Assembly (NCBI GenBank): GCA_002481295.1
Contig: DLDU01000031.1
Coordinates: forward strand, 1-46,623
Direction of reading: 5' to 3'
Length of the DNA stretch: 46,623 bases
From: Prevotella sp. UBA7764
Lineage (GTDB): Bacteria; Bacteroidota; Bacteroidia; Bacteroidales; Bacteroidaceae
The position numbers and the translations under genes are program-made. Shown here in pieces: positions 42,693 to 46,623 of the stretch. Below the pieces are notes generated by a model. The model did no database searches. It was not told the DNA's origin and worked only from the letters and a program-made list of their open reading frames with translations. How positions within the stretch are numbered: position 1 is the first letter of the stretch; each line of letters starts with the position of its first letter.

Positions 42693-43526
42693 CTACTCGC
42701 CTTCGACAGGAGCCTCTTCCGACCCTTGTTCCTCCTGCTGGTTTGTGGCGGGCTGAGCCATCTCGTTAGGCGTAGGACCATCCGCCGGAGCGGCCTGAGG
42801 CACAGGTTGTGACTGTGCGGGAGCACTTTGCATACCATTCATAATATTTTGGTTTTGCTGAGCTGCCTCGTAGTATTCCTTGACCATCGGATCGTTTTTG
42901 AACTTCTCCGTGGCTTTGCTCATGATGTCCTCAATCCACGCGTCGAGCATAGGAGCGTTGTAGCGGTTCATGCATGTGTTGATGAAGATATACGGCCCCA
43001 GCACGTTGTCGAAGTTATCCTCCACGAACTTGGTGACCAGCTTATCCATTCGCTGGTTGATGCGGTCGTTTTCCGCAGCCAGCTTGGCGTTGACGCTATT
43101 CATGTTCTTACCGTTCATGATAGCCTGGTCATGGACATGCACGAGCTCGGCACTTTGGTTCATCAGCTGCGTGAACTTCTGTCTGAACTTTGTGAGCTTG
43201 TCGTTGAGCGGTGTGCCGGTGACGCTTTCCTGGGTGTTATCTATTTTCACTTGGATATCTCCACTCTCCAGCACTACCGGCAGTCCATTGTTCTCGTCAA
43301 GCAGAATGGTGCCCACTCTGACAGAATCCACCGAACCTGCAAAATGGAACTGACCGTGCACCACATCACACGAGTCAAGATTCTTCAATGCCGTATCTTT
43401 CAGCACCTTGAGATATAGCTTCTGACCATCGAGCGTAGAGACGTTCGTTGTTCCGGTGATACTATATGTATTGGCGCAAGATGTAAAGGCCAACAAGCCA
43501 AGCATGAAGTATAAAACTTTATTCAT
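42693..43526 (-). CDS. DUF4369-type lipoprotein
   Basis: 277 residues from the ATG at 43526 (MNKVLYFMLGLLAFTSC, lipobox Cys about 17); an upstream in-frame ATG at 43574 would not give a clean signal peptide. SITGTTNVSTLDGQKLYLKVL and DSCDVVHGQFHFAGSVDSV match the start of DUF4369 proteins, which often precede thioredoxin-like (AhpC/ResA) domains in Bacteroidota; here no thioredoxin domain or CxxC follows. The helical middle (about 110-210) and a Pro/Gln/Ala-rich tail (PAQSQPVPQAAPADGP) complete it. Probably periplasmic-facing envelope lipoprotein of unknown function. Confidence 0.83.
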   Translation of the reverse strand: MNKVLYFMLGLLAFTSCANTYSITGTTNVSTLDGQKLYLKVLKDTALKNLDSCDVVHGQFHFAGSVDSVRVGTILLDENNGLPVVLESGDIQVKIDNTQESVTGTPLNDKLTKFRQKFTQLMNQSAELVHVHDQAIMNGKNMNSVNAKLAAENDRINQRMDKLVTKFVEDNFDNVLGPYIFINTCMNRYNAPMLDAWIEDIMSKATEKFKNDPMVKEYYEAAQQNQNIMNGMQSAPAQSQPVPQAAPADGPTPNEMAQPATNQQEEQGSEEAPVEGE

Positions 43527-43547
43527 AGACGTTTCGTTCAAGCAACA

Positions 43548-43577
43548 CAAAGATAATATGTATTTGTGACGCACAAA
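43548..43577 (-). promoter_or_regulatory. Promoter of the DUF4369-type lipoprotein and pyrC group
   Basis: Minus strand: TTTG (43577-43574) and TATCTTTG (43555-43548), 18 bp apart, about 20 nt before the start at 43526. Confidence 0.75.
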
Positions 43578-43605
43578 AGAAAATTAATGCTATTTAGTGA
43601 AAGCA

Positions 43606-44034
43606 CTAACCTTTTATATTTTTTTTGGAGAGCAAATAATCGATTCGGTGCACAGTGTACACTTCGATGACAGCACCTATCAACAAAAAGACTACCCATT
43701 TATTATAGAGGTATGTCACATAGTCGATATAGTTATGGAACAGTGGACGGAAAAAGCCATAAGCCGTATCAGCCATGAGCATACCGCCAATGATAAAGCA
43801 GAGGCCGGCCATACTCTGAATGCGTTTCAGCCGCTTCAATGCCAAGTCGTCGCCCTGATAAGTCTGTTGGGCTTGCACCAACGTGAAAAGGACGGCTCCC
43901 AACAGGAAGATCCAGCACATTAGCTCACGATGCCAGAAGAACACAAAGCATCCGGCACTAATCACCATCAACGCACCGCCGACCATAAACAGGATGCTGA
44001 GTGCTTTACTGATTGGTTTGATAGAGTTGTTCAT
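43606..44034 (-). CDS. Four-helix membrane protein, unknown function
   Basis: 142 residues with four hydrophobic helices (about 10-30, 37-52, 72-90, 112-127) and short loops, ending in a basic tail (DYLLSKKNIKG). Motif-poor; I recognise it only as a small integral membrane protein of the sort found next to septum-formation genes in Bacteroidota. Its start overlaps the end of the FtsB/DivIC-like gene by 29 nt, so the two are co-translated and may act in the same envelope process. Confidence 0.72.
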   Translation of the reverse strand: MNNSIKPISKALSILFMVGGALMVISAGCFVFFWHRELMCWIFLLGAVLFTLVQAQQTYQGDDLALKRLKRIQSMAGLCFIIGGMLMADTAYGFFRPLFHNYIDYVTYLYNKWVVFLLIGAVIEVYTVHRIDYLLSKKNIKG

Positions 44035-44371
44035 TGTCTTGTTGTATCTTGTCGCTGTCTATTCGCTGCGCATCCGTGCTGAGGATGAAGATATCCTCGT
44101 CGTCGGCCTTCATGAAGTAGCGCTCACGGGCAATCTTCTCGATAGCCTTCGGATGCAGTCGCAACTCACGCAGTTCACGGGTGGCAGCCTCGTTTCTCTC
44201 GTCATACATTTCTATTTGGTCGTTGAGCTCGCTGATTCTCAACCGATACCGCACATGCATCAGCAGGCTGTTCTCATCGAGAAAGCCTACCAGGGCGACG
44301 CCGACCACAGTTGTGATCAGGTATTTGTAGTGCGCCACCAGACGGAGTATCATGTTCAGCTTGGTATTCAT
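44006..44371 (-). CDS. FtsB/DivIC-like septum formation initiator protein
   Basis: 121 residues. One membrane helix (YLITTVVGVALVGFL, about 16-31) is followed by a coiled coil (LRISELNDQIEMYDERNEAATRELRELR, about 42-70) and the FtsB/DivIC motif HPKAIEKIARERYFMKADDEDIFIL (about 72-96). The protein joins FtsL and FtsQ-like partners in the division complex, with the coiled coil in the periplasm. Normal length for the family. It is divergent from dnaX. Confidence 0.9.
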   Translation of the reverse strand: MNTKLNMILRLVAHYKYLITTVVGVALVGFLDENSLLMHVRYRLRISELNDQIEMYDERNEAATRELRELRLHPKAIEKIARERYFMKADDEDIFILSTDAQRIDSDKIQQDNEQLYQTNQ

Positions 44372-44400
44372 CCACCTACGTTTTCAATAGAAATTAATTG

Positions 44401-44431
44401 CAAAGGTACAGCAAACGCAGATAAATACAAA
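44401..44431 (-). promoter_or_regulatory. Promoter of the FtsB/DivIC-like gene
   Basis: Minus strand: TTTG (44431-44428) and TACCTTTG (44408-44401), 19 bp apart, 29 nt before the start at 44371. Back to back with the dnaX promoter. Confidence 0.8.
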
Positions 44432-44449
44432 ATAAAACCGGAGTTTTGT

Positions 44450-44480
44450 TTTGCCTTTCACTTAAATAAATGTATCTTTG
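44450..44480 (+). promoter_or_regulatory. dnaX promoter
   Basis: TTTG (44450-44453) and TATCTTTG (44473-44480), 19 bp apart, about 48 nt before the ATG at 44528. Full consensus match. Confidence 0.82.
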
Positions 44481-44527
44481 CATTATCTTAATCGATACAC
44501 ATCAACAAACAACACATTATTATATAT

Positions 44528-46366
44528 ATGAGTAACTATATCGTCTCCGCACGCAAATACCGCCCCATGACCTTCAGTTCAGTCGTGGGGCAGGAAGCGT
44601 TGACGACTACACTTAAAAACGCTGTGAAAAGCGGAAAACTTGCTCACGCCTACCTCTTCTGTGGACCGCGTGGCGTAGGCAAGACAACATGCGCGCGCAT
44701 CTTTGCCAAGGCGATCAACTGCGAAAATCCCGCCGAGGACGGCGAAGCCTGCAACCAATGTGAGAGTTGTAAGGCGTTTAATGAGGGAAGATCAATGAAT
44801 ATCTTCGAGCTCGACGCTGCCTCCAACAACTCTGTCGACAGCATCAAGACGCTCATGGAGCAGACGCTTATCCCGCCGCAGAACGGTAAATATAAGGTAT
44901 TCATCATCGACGAGGTGCACATGCTCTCACAGGCTGCCTTCAATGCTTTCCTTAAGACGTTGGAGGAACCGCCTGCACACGTGGTGTTTATCTTGGCCAC
45001 AACCGAGAAGCATAAGATTCTGCCCACGATTCTCTCCCGCTGTCAGATCTACGACTTTGAGCGTATGACCGTGCCGCGCATTGTCAACCATCTGAAGATG
45101 GTGGCCGAGAAAGAGGGTATTGCCTATGAGGAACAGGCATTGGGTGTCATCGCGGAGAAAGCCGACGGAGGCATGAGAGACGCATTGTCCATCTTTGACC
45201 AAGTGGCGAGCTTCTGTCAGGGCAACATTACCTACAAAGGGGTCATTGAGGATCTCAACATCCTCGACAGCGACTATTATTTCCGCATGGTCGACTTGTC
45301 TCTTGAGAACAAGGTCAGCGACATCATGGTCTTGCTCAACCAGATCATCTCCAAAGGCTTTGACGGATCAGGCGTCGTGCAGGGTCTTGCCACCCACATC
45401 CGCAACGTGATGATGGCCAAGGACGCGCAGACTTTGCCGTTGCTTGAGACCAGCGACGAGCAGCGCAAGCGTTTCCAGGAACAGGCTGCCAAATGTCCGA
45501 CGCCCTTCCTCTATCGTGCACTACGCATCCTCAACGAATGCGACATCAACTACCGCCAAAGCAGCAACAAACGGCTGCTCGTGGAGTTGACGCTGATCCG
45601 TGTGGCACAGATCACACAGCCCGACGACGACAGTGCCGGTGCGGGGCGTAGCCCCAAGATGTTGAAAACCCTGTTTAAGCTTATCACGAAATCACCGGCC
45701 AATACGGTCCCGCAGGTAACCGGGTCGGTGAAGACCAACCGCAAGCCGGCAACGCCTGTCGGCGCGGCCTCTGCCGCCCCTACGACAACCAATCAACCAG
45801 CAGCTGCCGTCGCTACCGCAGCCACGGCAAATACAGGACAGCCCACGGCCGTCACCATTCAGCAACCCACGATGGTCAAAGGACCTCATCTGAAGCTGAG
45901 CAGCATCGGCATGACCTTTCAGTCGATGCTACACCCTGAAAAGAAAAAGGAAGAGGCTTCACCGCTCGATACACCGGAAAAAACAAACGAAGAGGAAACA
46001 GCAAAACGATTCACGGATGAGGAGCTCGCCTTGCAGTGGGTACAGATGTGCAACCGCATGCCACAGAAGTTTGTGGGACTGGCATCCAGACTAAAGAATA
46101 TCACACCGCACATCACGGACTATCCCAACATCGAGGCGGTTATCGACAACGAGATCTTCCTCAGCCAGCTCAACGAGATCAAGCGGAAGATCTGCCGCAC
46201 GATGCAGGTGACGCTCCACAACGACAACATCCAGCTGACCCTGCGTCTCGCCGACACCGCCACCGCCAAGAAAGTCTTCACCAAGCGTGAAGTCTTTGAC
46301 AACCTGAGAAAGGAAAATCCCGCGTTTGAGAAGCTAAGAGTCTCTTTGGGGCTGGAGCTGAGCTAA
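44528..46366 (+). CDS. dnaX: DNA polymerase III subunit gamma/tau
   Basis: 612 residues. YRPMTFSSVVGQEALTTTLKNAV, Walker A GPRGVGKTTCARIFAKAI (about 46-64), zinc-binding CENPAEDGEACNQCESC (about 68-85), Walker B FIIDEVHMLS (about 123-132) and LATTEKHKILPTILSRCQ (arginine finger in SRC). Clamp loader core at 1-370; a Pro/Ala/Thr-rich linker (about 395-450) leads to a C-terminal tau-like domain (EELALQWVQMCNRMP to the end). It loads the sliding clamp and links polymerase with helicase. I saw no classic A-AAA-AAG slippage site, so separate gamma by frameshift is not indicated. Confidence 0.97.
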   Translation: MSNYIVSARKYRPMTFSSVVGQEALTTTLKNAVKSGKLAHAYLFCGPRGVGKTTCARIFAKAINCENPAEDGEACNQCESCKAFNEGRSMNIFELDAASNNSVDSIKTLMEQTLIPPQNGKYKVFIIDEVHMLSQAAFNAFLKTLEEPPAHVVFILATTEKHKILPTILSRCQIYDFERMTVPRIVNHLKMVAEKEGIAYEEQALGVIAEKADGGMRDALSIFDQVASFCQGNITYKGVIEDLNILDSDYYFRMVDLSLENKVSDIMVLLNQIISKGFDGSGVVQGLATHIRNVMMAKDAQTLPLLETSDEQRKRFQEQAAKCPTPFLYRALRILNECDINYRQSSNKRLLVELTLIRVAQITQPDDDSAGAGRSPKMLKTLFKLITKSPANTVPQVTGSVKTNRKPATPVGAASAAPTTTNQPAAAVATAATANTGQPTAVTIQQPTMVKGPHLKLSSIGMTFQSMLHPEKKKEEASPLDTPEKTNEEETAKRFTDEELALQWVQMCNRMPQKFVGLASRLKNITPHITDYPNIEAVIDNEIFLSQLNEIKRKICRTMQVTLHNDNIQLTLRLADTATAKKVFTKREVFDNLRKENPAFEKLRVSLGLELS

Positions 46367-46498
46367 CCATTATATACGCTTATGAGCTCTCATGTGCACA
46401 TCGGGCTCAAGTGACCACAAAAGCAGGTGACTACAAAAGCAACAAACGTAACAAGCGACATCTATGAGCAATGATTTCCTTGACCAGCGCGGTGACTA

Positions 46499-46623
46499 CC
46501 ATTCTCTGATAAGATTAAGGACTGTACAGTATGGATTCCATCATTAGAGAAACAGACCAAAATTGGTCAGTTCCTCTATGACATAGATTCTAAGATAGCA
46601 CTCAATCGTCAGATAAATGATAA
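46499..46623 (+). pseudogene. Fragment of a type I restriction specificity subunit (HsdS)
   Basis: A frame from just after a stop (46493-46495) to the window edge reads FSDKIKDCTVWIPSLEKQTK and then IGQFLYDIDSKIALNRQIND. IPSLEEQxKIxxFLxxIDxKI is the conserved hinge at the end of an HsdS target-recognition domain, where a coiled coil begins. No start codon or upstream target domain precedes it in this frame, so it is a broken piece or an unexpressed half used for recombination with another hsdS. It may continue beyond the window. The 46367-46498 stretch upstream shows no gene. Confidence 0.65.

Noticed and set aside
45930..45970. A-rich run in dnaX as a programmed frameshift site
   Set aside because: The codons read GAA AAG AAA AAG GAA; the heptamer does not fit the A-AAA-AAG slippage pattern and no stop-linked stem was evident.

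Overview
The window looks like chromosomal DNA from a Bacteroidota bacterium of the order Bacteroidales, most like Prevotella and its relatives. Four things point there. Promoters follow the TTTG-N19/20-TAnnTTTG pattern. There is a SusC/SusD pair. Lipoproteins carry acidic residues straight after the lipid-bearing Cys. The tmRNA encodes the tag GENNYALAA. The genus is inference; no rRNA or other species marker is present.

Layout. 0.1-0.6 kb: ssrA (tmRNA, minus strand) with promoter and probable terminator. 0.86-17.8 kb: a Wzx/Wzy-type exopolysaccharide or capsule locus. It holds an SLBB outer-membrane export protein, a Wzx-like flippase, a Wzz-like chain-length protein without kinase domain, an EpsG/Wzy-like polymerase, a glycosyltransferase fused to an O-acetyltransferase, four more glycosyltransferases (one inverted, with its own promoter), and at the far end two overlapping genes for lipid-carrier phosphoglycosyl transferases (WecA-like and PglC-like). 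DNA from about 5.2 to 12.7 kb is visibly more AT-rich than the flanks. Between the last glycosyltransferase and the initiating transferases (12.7-16.0 kb) lies an insertion-like block: a transposase remnant, an AAA ATPase/PD-(D/E)XK (DUF234-type) gene with a 40-nt palindrome over its predicted transcription start, and a DUF1703-type AAA ATPase/nuclease gene on the other strand. After the locus, at 18.3-19.4 kb, come a Rpn/PD-(D/E)XK transposase-family gene and a collapsed second copy of the DUF234 gene that keeps promoter, palindrome, the first six codons and the last sixteen.

19.5-28.7 kb: ribosomal protein L31 (type B), a DNA/RNA endonuclease lipoprotein, two tandem small lipoproteins, a glutathione peroxidase and thioredoxin reductase pair, and an orphan SusC/SusD pair. 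28.9-30.3 kb: TrpB2-type tryptophan synthase beta. 30.8-33.8 kb (minus): a four-subunit 2-oxoacid:ferredoxin oxidoreductase operon led by a 59-residue TPR protein. 34.1-38.4 kb (minus): mfd and a Dpm1-like glycosyltransferase. 38.5-43.5 kb (minus): DUF4369-type lipoprotein, dihydroorotase, a stand-alone MetH reactivation domain, a membrane metallophosphoesterase and a PlsC-like acyltransferase. 43.6-44.4 kb (minus): a four-helix membrane protein and an FtsB/DivIC-like protein. 44.5-46.4 kb: dnaX. The last ~125 nt encode a fragment of a type I restriction specificity subunit (HsdS), so another accessory region may begin there.

Most interesting points: the palindrome-controlled ATPase/nuclease family with one intact and one collapsed copy near the polysaccharide locus; the GT2-acetyltransferase fusion; the inverted glycosyltransferase with its own promoter; two adjacent initiating transferases; and several structured or repetitive intergenic segments. 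No wholly new system can be proved from sequence alone.
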